A stretch of DNA of 64,000 bases, taken from assembly GCF_001612845.1 (NCBI RefSeq), contig NZ_BDBF01000014.1, forward strand, positions 1-64,000, read 5' to 3'. Source of the DNA: Nocardia elegans NBRC 108235. GTDB taxonomy: Bacteria > Actinomycetota > Actinomycetes > Mycobacteriales > Mycobacteriaceae. The notes under the pieces were generated by a model. It was not told the DNA's origin and ran no database searches. It saw only the letters and a program-made list of their open reading frames with translations. Both the position numbers and the translations under genes were made by a program. Positions 49,835 through 58,529 of the stretch are shown piece by piece; position 1 is the first letter of the stretch, and each line of letters opens with the position of its first letter.

Positions 49835-51529
49835 CTACGGATCGGCGGGTTCCGGGTCGTTCAGCGTCGCGTGCATCAGGTAGACGTTGTAGCTGTCCCA
49901 GGCCGACATCGTGAAGTAGAGGTCCTTACCCGTCGACCAGGGGTGGATGAATCCGCCGTAGGCCTTCGGGTAGTCGTTCGTATCGGCCAGCAGCGTGCCG
50001 TCGGTCCAGGTCCCCTGCGGTTCGGTCGCGGTGCGCAGCACGATCGCATGCCGAGCCGGGTCCAGGTACACCATCTGCCACTGTTTGCTCGACTCGTCGT
50101 AGCGCACCGACAGTTCGCCCGCGATGCCGGGTATGAGCGGCGTCGCGCGGTTCTCCTGCGCCGGCGCCCAGGTCCCGTCGACCCAGTACTGATACGCGGA
50201 CTTGTTCAGTACCTCTTTCTTCGGCACCCGCGCCAGGCCGATCATGCCGATGCGGCCGTTGGGCGTGCCGAACATGTACACGTAGTCGCCGTGCGGCACC
50301 ATCGTCGTGACCTGGAAGCGATCGATGCCGAACATGTTGTCCCACTTGGCGTACTGATCCTTGACCCAGGTGCTGCCGCCGTCGTCGGAATAGGCCAGAC
50401 CACCGTTGTTGGTCCACCACATCCCCGGAATCTTGCTCCAGTGATTGACCGACATGTAGCTCATGTACTGCCGGTCGCCGAGCGCGAATCCGGAGGTGGG
50501 GATCACGGTGGTCTCGAAGTTCTTGATCTTGCGGCTGTTCAGCAGTTCGGCGGCGTGGCAGCGGCTGTCCTGCACCATGTCGTCGATGATCAGTCCCTTG
50601 GACAGGTCGCGTTCGGAGCTGAAGCCGAGCACGTTCGACCGCCAGTCCGGTCCGCCGGCCTGGCCGTACTCCCAGCCCTTGCCGAAGGTGTCGCCGAACA
50701 GCACCGCGACCTGGCCGGGCTTGGTCTCCCACATGATGCCGAGGTCGGTCCCGTCGACCTGCCAGCGCATATCCGTGCGGTTGACCGAGCCGTGGCCGGT
50801 CACCTGATTGATCAGCTTCACGTTCTCGACCGTGCGCGGTGCGGGTGCTTCGACGACCGCGCCCGGGTCGGTCGACGGGTGCACCGGATGCGGCGGGGTC
50901 TCCGGTGCGGGCGGCTCGCCCCCGGGAATCGGGATCGGAATCGGTTCCGGTTCCGGATTGATGTTGATGTTCGGCAGATTGAACGGACCGGAATTCGACC
51001 CCGAGCCCGTACCGGACCCGGACCCGGAACCGGTGCCCGAGCCGTTGTTCGAGCCGGATGCCGAACCGGAGTCCGGTGCGGGCTCGCCCGGCGCGGCAGG
51101 GTCCTCGGCCGGTGGTTTCGGTGTATCGCGAATATCGGGGCACGGGTTGCGGCACGGGTCCGCGGGCAGAGGCTGCGGCACGATGCGGGTGTTGTCCGGT
51201 CGCGGGCCCGGCACCGGCACCGGCACGATCTCCGGCACCGGCACCGGAATGTCGATTCGCGGCGGAAGGATCGGCGGCGCGGGCGCATTCGGATCGGGCT
51301 GGCGGGCCAGTGGATCGAATCCCGTTTCGCCGCAGGCATTCTTCGGCGGTGGCGCCCACGGCGCGAGTTCGGCCGAGGCCGGGACGGGGGCGACCGCGCC
51401 GAACAACAGCAGTCCGGTGACCGCGGGCGTGAAAATCACCGAGGCGCAGCGCTTTCCGGTGCGGGTGGAGCCGCGCGGTGCCGCCGGTCGACCGGCAGCC
51501 GCTCTCCCCGTCGCGTTGTTCCCGAACAC
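49835..51529 (-). CDS. Secreted DUF4185 protein, putative GH183 endo-D-arabinanase
   Basis: 564 residues; GTG 51529 with GAGGAG 4 nt upstream. Signal peptide: SVIFTPAVTGLLLFGAVAPV then PASAE. Residues 60-250 are a Pro/Gly/Ser-rich, low-complexity linker with PVPVPEIVPVPVPG and GSGTGSG runs. The C-terminal 310 residues are the DUF4185 domain, five-bladed propeller type: LGIMWETKPGQVAVLFGDTF, WWTNNGGLAYSDDGGSTWVK, PHGDYVYMFGTPNGRIGMIG. DUF4185 has been defined as GH183 with endo-D-arabinanase activity on mycobacterial arabinogalactan/LAM, so a wall-remodelling role is likely. Catalytic residues were not verified. Confidence 0.75.
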   Translation of the reverse strand: MFGNNATGRAAAGRPAAPRGSTRTGKRCASVIFTPAVTGLLLFGAVAPVPASAELAPWAPPPKNACGETGFDPLARQPDPNAPAPPILPPRIDIPVPVPEIVPVPVPGPRPDNTRIVPQPLPADPCRNPCPDIRDTPKPPAEDPAAPGEPAPDSGSASGSNNGSGTGSGSGSGTGSGSNSGPFNLPNININPEPEPIPIPIPGGEPPAPETPPHPVHPSTDPGAVVEAPAPRTVENVKLINQVTGHGSVNRTDMRWQVDGTDLGIMWETKPGQVAVLFGDTFGKGWEYGQAGGPDWRSNVLGFSSERDLSKGLIIDDMVQDSRCHAAELLNSRKIKNFETTVIPTSGFALGDRQYMSYMSVNHWSKIPGMWWTNNGGLAYSDDGGSTWVKDQYAKWDNMFGIDRFQVTTMVPHGDYVYMFGTPNGRIGMIGLARVPKKEVLNKSAYQYWVDGTWAPAQENRATPLIPGIAGELSVRYDESSKQWQMVYLDPARHAIVLRTATEPQGTWTDGTLLADTNDYPKAYGGFIHPWSTGKDLYFTMSAWDSYNVYLMHATLNDPEPADP

Positions 51530-51623
51530 CGCACTCCTCGACTACCACTCGCACCGCTGGTGACATGCACTGTCAGTCACCGCATCAGCTGGGACCGAGC
51601 ACAGCGGCTAACAATCTAACCGA

Positions 51624-52988
51624 TCACTCGGGATGCGTGTGCGATCGTTCGGAACCGCGTGGCGCACGCCGGCGACTGTTGACCGCGATCGCCGCGATAC
51701 CCAGCGCATACAGTCCGGCGCCGGCCGCCACCACGCCGAGGGAACGGCCGTCGGCGGGAATGATCAGGGCCGTCACCGCGACGGCGACCACGAACGTGAT
51801 GTTGAAAATCGTGTCCTGCAGGGCGAATACCTGTCCGCGCCGGGCGTCGTCGACATCGATCTGCAGGGTGGCGTCGCCGGTCAGTTTCACCATCTGCCCG
51901 GCCAGGCCGAGCAGGAACGCGCCCACCAGCAACAGTTGATGGGCACGGTGTTCGGCCGCACCGGTGGCGACGGTGATCGGCGGGACCAGTGTCGCCTGCA
52001 CCAGCAGCGCCGCCGACAGACCGGCGACCACCGTGCGCGGGCGCCCGAGCCGCGGAATCAGCAGCGGCGTCAGTACCGCGGCGGCCAGCATGCCCGCGGC
52101 GACCGCGGTGATCGCGACCCCGAAGCCGATCAGTCCCGAACCGGCCGACATCCCGGATTCGTTGGGACGACGCAAAACCAGCACCATGAGCAGGGTGTTC
52201 GCACCGAAGACGATGCGGTGGGTGCCGACGCCGATCATCGCGGTGGTGCAATCCCGTGATTCGGCGACCGCCCGGGCACCGGTGCGCAGACCGGTCAGCA
52301 CGGCCCGCACGGATTCGGCGGCCGCACTGCGCCCGGGTGTTTCTATGCGATGTTCGGGTCCGAGTCGGTGTCGCGCGAAACCGATCGCCGCCACGACCGA
52401 GATCACCGACCCGCAGGCACTGGCCGCCACCGCCACCGCGCTCGCGACATCGCCCGCTCCCATCGCGCCGATGATCGCCACCGCGACCGCGGCTCCCGCT
52501 CCGGCGCATCCCGACGCCACCGTGGCCAGGACCGAATTCATCGGCACCAGCCAGCGCTGTTCCAGCACCCGTGGCAGCGCCGCCGAGATCCCGGCCAGGA
52601 CGAAGCGGCTGATCCCGACCACCGCCAGCGCCAGCAGCAACAGCGGCGTATCCCGGATTCCGGCCCACAGTCCGACGGCGGTCACCACGATCAACACCGC
52701 GCGCAGCGCATTGGCGACCAGCAGCACCATCCGGCGGTCCCAGCGGTCCAGCATCGCTCCGGCATACGGCCCGATCACCGAATACGGCAGCAGCAGCACC
52801 GCGAACCCGCCCGCGATCGCCAGCGGATCGGTGGCACGTTCGGGATTGAACAGAATCGCTCCCGACAGTGCGGCTTGAAACATTCCGTCGCCGAACTGTC
52901 CGGAGAACCGGATCAGCGCCAGCCGCGGCATTCCGGGCCGGCGGACGGCGGCGGCCACGGCGGCCCGCCGCGCAGCGTCGGGTCGCAT
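51624..52988 (-). CDS. MFS transporter
   Basis: 454 residues with about twelve transmembrane helices (for example LAIAGGFAVLLLPYSVIGPY, VLIVVTAVGLWAGIRDTPLL, GAFLLGLAGQMVKLTGDATL). The motif GAMLDRWDRRMVLLVANALR between helices 2 and 3 is the MFS motif A region. ATG 52988 has GGAGG 9 nt upstream. It resembles putative drug/sugar efflux proteins; substrate unknown. It is divergent from the pirin gene with a gap of 95 bp and lacks an adjacent regulator. Confidence 0.88.
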   Translation of the reverse strand: MRPDAARRAAVAAAVRRPGMPRLALIRFSGQFGDGMFQAALSGAILFNPERATDPLAIAGGFAVLLLPYSVIGPYAGAMLDRWDRRMVLLVANALRAVLIVVTAVGLWAGIRDTPLLLLALAVVGISRFVLAGISAALPRVLEQRWLVPMNSVLATVASGCAGAGAAVAVAIIGAMGAGDVASAVAVAASACGSVISVVAAIGFARHRLGPEHRIETPGRSAAAESVRAVLTGLRTGARAVAESRDCTTAMIGVGTHRIVFGANTLLMVLVLRRPNESGMSAGSGLIGFGVAITAVAAGMLAAAVLTPLLIPRLGRPRTVVAGLSAALLVQATLVPPITVATGAAEHRAHQLLLVGAFLLGLAGQMVKLTGDATLQIDVDDARRGQVFALQDTIFNITFVVAVAVTALIIPADGRSLGVVAAGAGLYALGIAAIAVNSRRRAPRGSERSHTHPE

Positions 52989-53083
52989 TTCGGTTCACCT
53001 CCGGATCAATGTGCGGGGCCGGTGCACAGCCACGGTAGAATCTACCCGGCGGCCTCGACAGCAGCTCGAGAGGAGGACCCCCG

Positions 53084-53884
53084 TTGTCCACACTCACGAC
53101 ACCACACATCGATGTTCATCGCGCCGGCGATCGCATGAAAACCCGTGTGGCATGGCTGGATTCGAAGCATTCGTTCTCGTTCGGCGAGCATTACGATCCG
53201 GAGAACACCCATCACGGGCTGCTGCTGGTGAACAACGAGGACATCGTGTTGCCGGGCGAGGGATTCGAAACTCATCCGCATCGCGATATGGAAATTGTCA
53301 CCTGGGTTCTGAATGGTTCTCTGGTGCATCAGGATTCGCTGGGACATGCCGGTGTCATCTATCCCGGATTGGCGCAGCGAATGAGCGCGGGAACCGGAAT
53401 TCTGCATTCGGAAAAGAATGATTCGTGGCGGCTCCCACCCGAACAGGGCGGCACGTCGCCGCATTCCGAACCGGTTCATTTCGTGCAGATGTGGGTAGTA
53501 CCGGACGAGCCGGGAATTACGCCGGGATATCAGCAACTGGAAATCGACGACGAACTGGACCGCGGCGGCCTGATCACGGTCGCCACGGGGATGCCGCGCT
53601 ACCGCGATCGAACCGCGATCGCGATCAGCAGCAGCCATTCCGCCCTGCACGTTGGGCGCATGCCCGGCGCGGCGGGAACCGGTAAGGGGCAGGGCATCAC
53701 TCTGCCCGAGGCACCCTACCTGCATGTCTTCGTCGCCCGCGGCGAGGTGGAGATGGAGGGGGTCGGAACCCTCTACGAGGGCGACGCGGTGCGGATGACG
53801 CGCAGTGGCGGGCAGCGCATCGTCGCCGAAGTTCCGGCGGAAGTCCTGGTGTGGGAAATGCACGCACGTCTCGGCGGCCAATAG
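53084..53884 (+). CDS. Pirin family protein
   Basis: 266 residues, TTG start at 53084 with AGGAGG 8 nt upstream, so the rare start is well supported. Bicupin fold. The iron ligands of pirin are complete: H64 and H66 in ETHPHRDMEIVTWVL, H108 and E110 in GTGILHSEKN. Conserved EPVHFVQMWVVPDEPGITPG also occurs in pirins. Some pirins are quercetin dioxygenases, others act as transcription cofactors or redox sensors; which applies cannot be told. Confidence 0.92.
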   Translation: MSTLTTPHIDVHRAGDRMKTRVAWLDSKHSFSFGEHYDPENTHHGLLLVNNEDIVLPGEGFETHPHRDMEIVTWVLNGSLVHQDSLGHAGVIYPGLAQRMSAGTGILHSEKNDSWRLPPEQGGTSPHSEPVHFVQMWVVPDEPGITPGYQQLEIDDELDRGGLITVATGMPRYRDRTAIAISSSHSALHVGRMPGAAGTGKGQGITLPEAPYLHVFVARGEVEMEGVGTLYEGDAVRMTRSGGQRIVAEVPAEVLVWEMHARLGGQ

Positions 53885-53935
53885 AGTCGGCAGACGCGGC
53901 CGTCGAGGGCCCGTGCGTCCGAGGAGAGGACAGCG

Positions 53936-54607
53936 ATGACCGAGAATCCACCGCCCGGGAACTATCCCCCGCCGGAACCGTATCCGCAGTCGGGCGGCGA
54001 ACAACCCGGACGCTCGGGCGAGTACCCCGGTCGTTCCGGCGAGTATCCCGGCCACTCCGGCGAATATCCCCAGCAACCGGGGCAGTACCCACAACAACCC
54101 GGTCAGTACGGCCAGCAGCCGGGGCAGTACGGCCAGCAGCCGGGACAGTATCCGGGCGGATATCCCCCGCCGCCGGCCGGCGGCTACCCCGGCCCGCCGG
54201 GACAGGGCACGTGGGAGCAGCCCAAGGGCAAGGGGCTGGCCATCACGGCGCTGGTCCTCGGCATCATCGCGCTGCTGACCTGCTGGACAGTGGTGGGCGG
54301 AATCCTGTTCGGCCTGGTCGCCCTGATCTTCGGCATCATCGCGACGGTCAAGGCTCGGCGCGGCACCGCGGCCGGCGGCGGTATGGCGATGGCCGGCCTG
54401 GTCCTGGGCCTGCTGGGGCTCATCGCCGGAATCGTGATCGCCGCGATCGGGGTCAACTTCTTCGTCAACAACGGCGGCAAGGATTTCCTCGACTGCGTGA
54501 ACAAGGCCAACGGCGATCAGTCGAAGATCGATCAGTGCCAACGTGATTGGAATCAGACGCTGGAGAACAAGTACAGCGTGACGCTGAGCCCGCGGCCGAC
54601 CTCCTGA
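53936..54607 (+). CDS. DUF4190 two-helix membrane protein with repetitive N-terminal tail
   Basis: 223 residues. Residues 1-95 form a Pro/Gly/Tyr/Gln-rich tail made of GRSGEYP (three, one as GHSGEYP) and QQPGQY (five) repeats. The DUF4190 domain follows: KGKGLAITALVLGIIALLTC, then GIIATVKARRGTAAGGGMAM and AGLVLGLLGLIAGIVIAAIG, two transmembrane hairpins. An extracytoplasmic C-terminal part contains two Cys (LDCVNK, DQCQRD). Tails of this kind are common in actinobacterial membrane proteins; function unknown. Confidence 0.85.
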   Translation: MTENPPPGNYPPPEPYPQSGGEQPGRSGEYPGRSGEYPGHSGEYPQQPGQYPQQPGQYGQQPGQYGQQPGQYPGGYPPPPAGGYPGPPGQGTWEQPKGKGLAITALVLGIIALLTCWTVVGGILFGLVALIFGIIATVKARRGTAAGGGMAMAGLVLGLLGLIAGIVIAAIGVNFFVNNGGKDFLDCVNKANGDQSKIDQCQRDWNQTLENKYSVTLSPRPTS

Positions 54608-54616
54608 TCGGCCGGG

Positions 54617-55132
54617 TCAGTACGGGTCCGGCCGGCACTGGCGGGTTGCGGTGAGCACCTCGGCCAGTTCCGGCCGGTAGTCGCTGTGCGGCGAATCGAT
54701 CCACACCCGGTATCCGGTGCGTTCGTCGGCGGGTGAGGGCAGCACGATGGTGGTGCCCGGGGCTACCAGTGCGGCGCAGCGATGGAACATATCGGAAGCG
54801 ATCGCGGCGTCGGTTGCCGATTCGTCGACGTGTCCGGTGAGAAACGTCCATCGCGCCGATCGCGGATGTCCGATGATCGGCCCGCGATGTCCACGCACGG
54901 TGAGGTATTCGCGAATAGGGGCTCCGAGGGCGGCCGGCACGGTGATCGCGCCGACCGGGCCTATTTCCAACAGGATGCGACCTCGTACCGGTTCGACGAT
55001 CCCGTAGAGCCCGTTCTCTTTGCGGTAGCGACGACAGCGGACCAGCGCTTCCTGGGTGACAGCGCGCGGCGCGGTGGTGATGGTGGTGATATTCGGTTCG
55101 ATCGCGCCGGCCATCGGGTCGCGCGTGCTCAT
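54617..55132 (-). CDS. Hypothetical protein divergent from the XRE/DUF397 genes
   Basis: 171 residues from ATG 55132 (GAGG 6 nt upstream); the open frame reaches further but would overlap the XRE gene. Soluble, no signal peptide. Contains ENGLYGIVEPVRGRILLEIG and PIIGHPRSARWTFLTGHVDE, phrases I associate with a family of nocardial proteins of unknown role that accompany XRE/DUF397 pairs, sometimes mislabelled as polymerase-related. The C-terminus holds IDSPHSDYRPELAEVLTATR. It shares a divergent promoter of 117 bp with the XRE gene. Confidence 0.65.
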   Translation of the reverse strand: MSTRDPMAGAIEPNITTITTAPRAVTQEALVRCRRYRKENGLYGIVEPVRGRILLEIGPVGAITVPAALGAPIREYLTVRGHRGPIIGHPRSARWTFLTGHVDESATDAAIASDMFHRCAALVAPGTTIVLPSPADERTGYRVWIDSPHSDYRPELAEVLTATRQCRPDPY

Positions 55133-55249
55133 GGCGAACCTCGTCTCGTCGTCGAGTGCAGTGCCACCGATACGCAGACCGTATCGCCGTACAGTTGAAA
55201 TGACAATAGTCACGGGCGTGTCGCGGCGGCCGGCGTAGCATCTGCCCGC

Positions 55250-56098
55250 ATGGCCCCTCCCTCGCCAGTGGTCGCTCGGTGGGAATTGGTCCTTCGCCTG
55301 CGCGAACTTCGCGAACAACGTGGCTTCGACTCGGCCGGCTTCGCCCGCGCGGTCGGCTTCACCCCGGCCAATTGGTCGCATGTCGAGAAGGGCCGCCGGG
55401 TGCTGACCGCCAACACCATCGGCCCGGTGCTGGATCTGCTCGCGGTCGGCGAACAGGAACGCGCGGAACTGCTCGCCTTGCTGTCCGCCGGGCGAGAACG
55501 CGGCTGGTGGACGCGATCGGGTCTGATCGGGCCGGAACTACAGCGCTACTACGGGATGGAATACGGTGCGGACCGTATTCGCAGCTACGACAGCCTCGTG
55601 ATTCCGGGCCTGCTGCAGACCGAGGCGTATGCGCGGGCGCTGATCACCGCGGATGTGATGATCCGCCCGGCGCAGATCGAACAGCTGGTAGCGATGCGGA
55701 TGCGGCGCCGCAAGCGGTTGCACGGACACGACCCGGTCGCGCTCACCGCGGTGGTCGGCGAGGCGACACTGTTGCAGCAGGTCGGTGGGCAGGCCGTGTT
55801 GTGCGCTCAGTTGGAGTATCTGGCCGGGTTGTTGCGCACCAGGCCGAACGTGGACATCCGGGTCATCCCGTTCGCGGCTCCCGACGGCGCGATCCTCGGC
55901 GGGGCGAGTTTTCATCTGCTGGACTTCGCCTCCGAGTACCTGCCGACCTTCGGCTGGGCCGAGAGCGCCGTCTTCGGCGCACCGGTCGACAATCCCGACC
56001 AGGTGCACGATCTGGCGTTCGCATTCGTGCGAGCACTCGATCAATCCCTCACTCGCACAGAGTCATTGGCGCTGATCGAGAAATACGCAGCCGTGTAA
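55250..56098 (+). CDS. XRE-family HTH regulator with DUF5753 domain
   Basis: 282 residues. N-terminal helix-turn-helix of the XRE/Cro type (residues 10-65: ELVLRLRELREQRGFDSAGF, ARAVGFTPANWSHVEKGRRV), then the DUF5753 domain (SLVIPGLLQTEAYARALITA, VALTAVVGEATLLQQVGGQA, NVDIRVIPFAAPDGAILGGA). This is the WhiJ/Scr1-like architecture, abundant in Streptomyces and Nocardia and linked to development and secondary metabolism. The DUF397 gene starts 10 bp downstream and is its probable partner. Confidence 0.93.
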   Translation: MAPPSPVVARWELVLRLRELREQRGFDSAGFARAVGFTPANWSHVEKGRRVLTANTIGPVLDLLAVGEQERAELLALLSAGRERGWWTRSGLIGPELQRYYGMEYGADRIRSYDSLVIPGLLQTEAYARALITADVMIRPAQIEQLVAMRMRRRKRLHGHDPVALTAVVGEATLLQQVGGQAVLCAQLEYLAGLLRTRPNVDIRVIPFAAPDGAILGGASFHLLDFASEYLPTFGWAESAVFGAPVDNPDQVHDLAFAFVRALDQSLTRTESLALIEKYAAV

Positions 56099-56108
56099 AC
56101 TCCTGCCC

Positions 56109-56498
56109 ATGCCCACCCCCGCGAGGTACCGGCCGGAGGTCACGTCCTGGTTCACCTCCACGCGTACCAACAACGGCAATCAGTGTGTCGAGGTGCGTTT
56201 CGACGGTGACGCGGTGCTGATCCGCGACAGCAAATACCGCCGCGACCCCGCGAACAGCCCCGCACTCGAGCCGGTGATCTCCGTCGGCGCGCCCGCCTGG
56301 ATGGCATTCCTCGGCACGGTCGTGCACGGTGGCAGCGAGGGTGACCTGCACGTTCGCCCGGCCGCGGACGGTGCCGCGGTACTGGTCCACGGCACCACCC
56401 AGCTGTCCTTCACCCCCGGTGAGTGGCAGGCGTTCCTGGCCGGCGCCCGTGACGGCGAATTCGACCGCATCCCCGCGGCGACCGCTGCGCAGGGCTGA
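56109..56498 (+). CDS. DUF397 domain protein, apparently two DUF397-like units
   Basis: 129 residues. First unit (about 12-75): SWFTSTRTNNGNQCVEVRFD, then VLIRDSKYRRDPANSPALEP and PAWMAFLGTVV. Second, shorter unit (about 80-122): LHVRPAADGAAVLVHGTTQL, then FTPGEWQAFLAGARDGEFDR. Standard DUF397 proteins have one unit of 60-70 residues with the signature VEVA-VRDSK-W-AFL-GEFD; here the signature is spread over two copies. DUF397 partners of XRE/DUF5753 proteins may act as antagonists. It is translated 10 bp after the XRE stop codon. Confidence 0.85.
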   Translation: MPTPARYRPEVTSWFTSTRTNNGNQCVEVRFDGDAVLIRDSKYRRDPANSPALEPVISVGAPAWMAFLGTVVHGGSEGDLHVRPAADGAAVLVHGTTQLSFTPGEWQAFLAGARDGEFDRIPAATAAQG

Positions 56499-56540
56499 AT
56501 GCGGCGGCGGCGCGACGCCGTCGTCGGCATACTGGAGGTC

Positions 56541-58529
56541 GTGACTTTCGACGTGACGACTCCCTCGGGCATCGATCTGACCTATCGCGACGACGCTGTG
56601 CGGGTGCAGGACGACCTGTTCGCGCACGTCAACGGCAAATGGCTGGACACGTACGACATTCCCGCCGATCGCGCGGTCGACGGAGCGTTCCGTACCCTCT
56701 ACGACCAGGCCGAACTGGATGTCAAGAAGATCATCCAGGATCTGGCGGCCGGAACCGCGGCCTCGGTGCCGGACGAGGAAGAGGCGCGCAAGATCGCCGA
56801 TCTCTACAACAGCTTCATGGACGAGGAGGCGGTGGAGGCCGCCGCGCTCACCCCGATCGCCGCGGAATTGGCGGCGGTGCGCGAGGTGAGTGATCGCGCC
56901 GAGTTCGCCGCGCTGCTGGGCCGGCTGCAACGCACCGGTGTGGGCGGGGCGGTCGGCGCCTACGTCGATACCGACGACAAGAATTCGCAGCGCTATCTGA
57001 TCAATCTGACCCAGTCCGGGCTCGGGCTGCCGGACGAATCATATTATCGCAACGACGATTACGCCGAGATCCGCACCAAATATGTCGAGCACATCCGGCG
57101 CATGTTCCAGCTGGCCGCGATCGAGTACGACCCGCAGCGCGTCTTCGAACTGGAACGCAAACTGGCCGCGGGACATTGGGACGTGGTGCGCCGCCGCGAT
57201 GCCGAATTGAGTTACAACCTCACCACTTTCGCCGATCTCGCCGCCGCGAATCCCGAATTCGACTGGACCGCGTGGACCGAGGCGCTGGCCGAGGGCGTCC
57301 CGGCCTCGGGGCCCGAGTTGTTCGCCGAAGTGATTGTGCGCCAGCCCGATTACGCGCGCACCTTCGCGCAGGTGTGGTCCGCGGAGCCGCTCGAGGACTG
57401 GCAGGCGTGGGCGAGCTGGCGGGTGCTGCGGTCGCGGGCGCCGTACCTGACCGCCGCCGTGGTCGAGGAGAGCTTCGACTTCTACGGGCGCACTCTCACC
57501 GGCGCCCAGGAGAATCGCGAGCGCTGGAAGCGCGGCGTATCGCTGGTGCAGGATCTGCTCGGCGAAGCGGTGGCGAAAATCTATGTCGCCGAACATTTCC
57601 CGCCCGAGGCCAAACAGCGCATGCAGGAGCTGGTGGCGAATCTGATCGAGGCCTACCGCCGCAACATCAGTGAACTGGAGTGGATGAGCCCCCAGACCCG
57701 CGCGGCCGCATTGGCCAAACTGGAGCGCTTCACCCCCAAGATCGGCTACCCCGACACCTGGCGCGACTATTCCGCGGTCCGTGTCGACCCCGCCGATCCG
57801 GTGGGGAACTACCGCAGCGGCTATGCCGCCGACCACGACCGCGATCTGAACAAGCTCGGCGGTCCGGTCGATCGTGGCGAGTGGTTCATGACGCCGCAGA
57901 CGGTGAACGCCTACTACAACCCGGGCATGAACGAGATCGTGTTCCCCGCGGCGATTCTGCAACCGCCGTTCTTCGACATGAACGCCGACGACGCCGCCAA
58001 CTACGGCGGCATCGGTGCCGTGATCGGGCACGAGATCGGCCACGGCTTCGACGATCAGGGCAGTAAATACGACGGCGACGGCAATATGGTCGATTGGTGG
58101 ACCGAAACCGATCGGTCCGAATTCGGTAAGCGCACGAAGGCGTTGATCGATCAATACAACCAGTTCGAACCGAAGGCCCTGCCTGGCCACACCGTCAACG
58201 GTGAATTCACCATCGGCGAAAACATCGGAGACCTGGGTGGGCTCTCGATCGCGCTGGAGGCGTACAAGATCGCACTCGACGGCGCCGAGCCGCCGGTGAT
58301 CGACGGTCTGACGGGCCTGCAGCGGGTGTTCTTCGGCTGGGCCCAGGTGTGGCGGACCAAGGCGCGCGACGAGGAGGCGCTGCGCCGGCTGGCGGTCGAC
58401 CCGCATTCTCCGCCGGAGTTCCGGTGCAACGGTGTGGTCCGCAATCTGGACGGTTTCCACGAGGCGTTCGGTGTCGAACCGGGTGACGCGTTGTATCTGG
58501 AACCCACCGAGCGCGTGCGGATCTGGTAG
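56541..58529 (+). CDS. zmp1: M13-family zinc metallopeptidase, Zmp1-like
   Basis: 662 residues from the GTG at 56541, matching the N-terminus of M. tuberculosis Zmp1 (663 residues); an ATG at 56499 adds 14 non-conserved residues. Neprilysin/M13 fold without signal peptide. PQTVNAYYNPGMNEIVFPAA, the substrate-binding NAYY motif; zinc motif VIGHEIGHGFDDQG (HExxH at about 497-501); third ligand in GENIGDLGGLSIALEAYKIA near 560; C-terminal CNGVVRNLDGFHEAF. Zmp1 affects phagosome maturation in mycobacteria. Its stop codon directly abuts that of ugpB. Confidence 0.94.
   Translation: MTFDVTTPSGIDLTYRDDAVRVQDDLFAHVNGKWLDTYDIPADRAVDGAFRTLYDQAELDVKKIIQDLAAGTAASVPDEEEARKIADLYNSFMDEEAVEAAALTPIAAELAAVREVSDRAEFAALLGRLQRTGVGGAVGAYVDTDDKNSQRYLINLTQSGLGLPDESYYRNDDYAEIRTKYVEHIRRMFQLAAIEYDPQRVFELERKLAAGHWDVVRRRDAELSYNLTTFADLAAANPEFDWTAWTEALAEGVPASGPELFAEVIVRQPDYARTFAQVWSAEPLEDWQAWASWRVLRSRAPYLTAAVVEESFDFYGRTLTGAQENRERWKRGVSLVQDLLGEAVAKIYVAEHFPPEAKQRMQELVANLIEAYRRNISELEWMSPQTRAAALAKLERFTPKIGYPDTWRDYSAVRVDPADPVGNYRSGYAADHDRDLNKLGGPVDRGEWFMTPQTVNAYYNPGMNEIVFPAAILQPPFFDMNADDAANYGGIGAVIGHEIGHGFDDQGSKYDGDGNMVDWWTETDRSEFGKRTKALIDQYNQFEPKALPGHTVNGEFTIGENIGDLGGLSIALEAYKIALDGAEPPVIDGLTGLQRVFFGWAQVWRTKARDEEALRRLAVDPHSPPEFRCNGVVRNLDGFHEAFGVEPGDALYLEPTERVRIW

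Noticed and set aside
52368..52383. Possible further parS (GTGTCGCGCGAAAC)
   Set aside because: Three mismatches from the core, including both inner positions of the centre; inside the MFS gene and far from the others.
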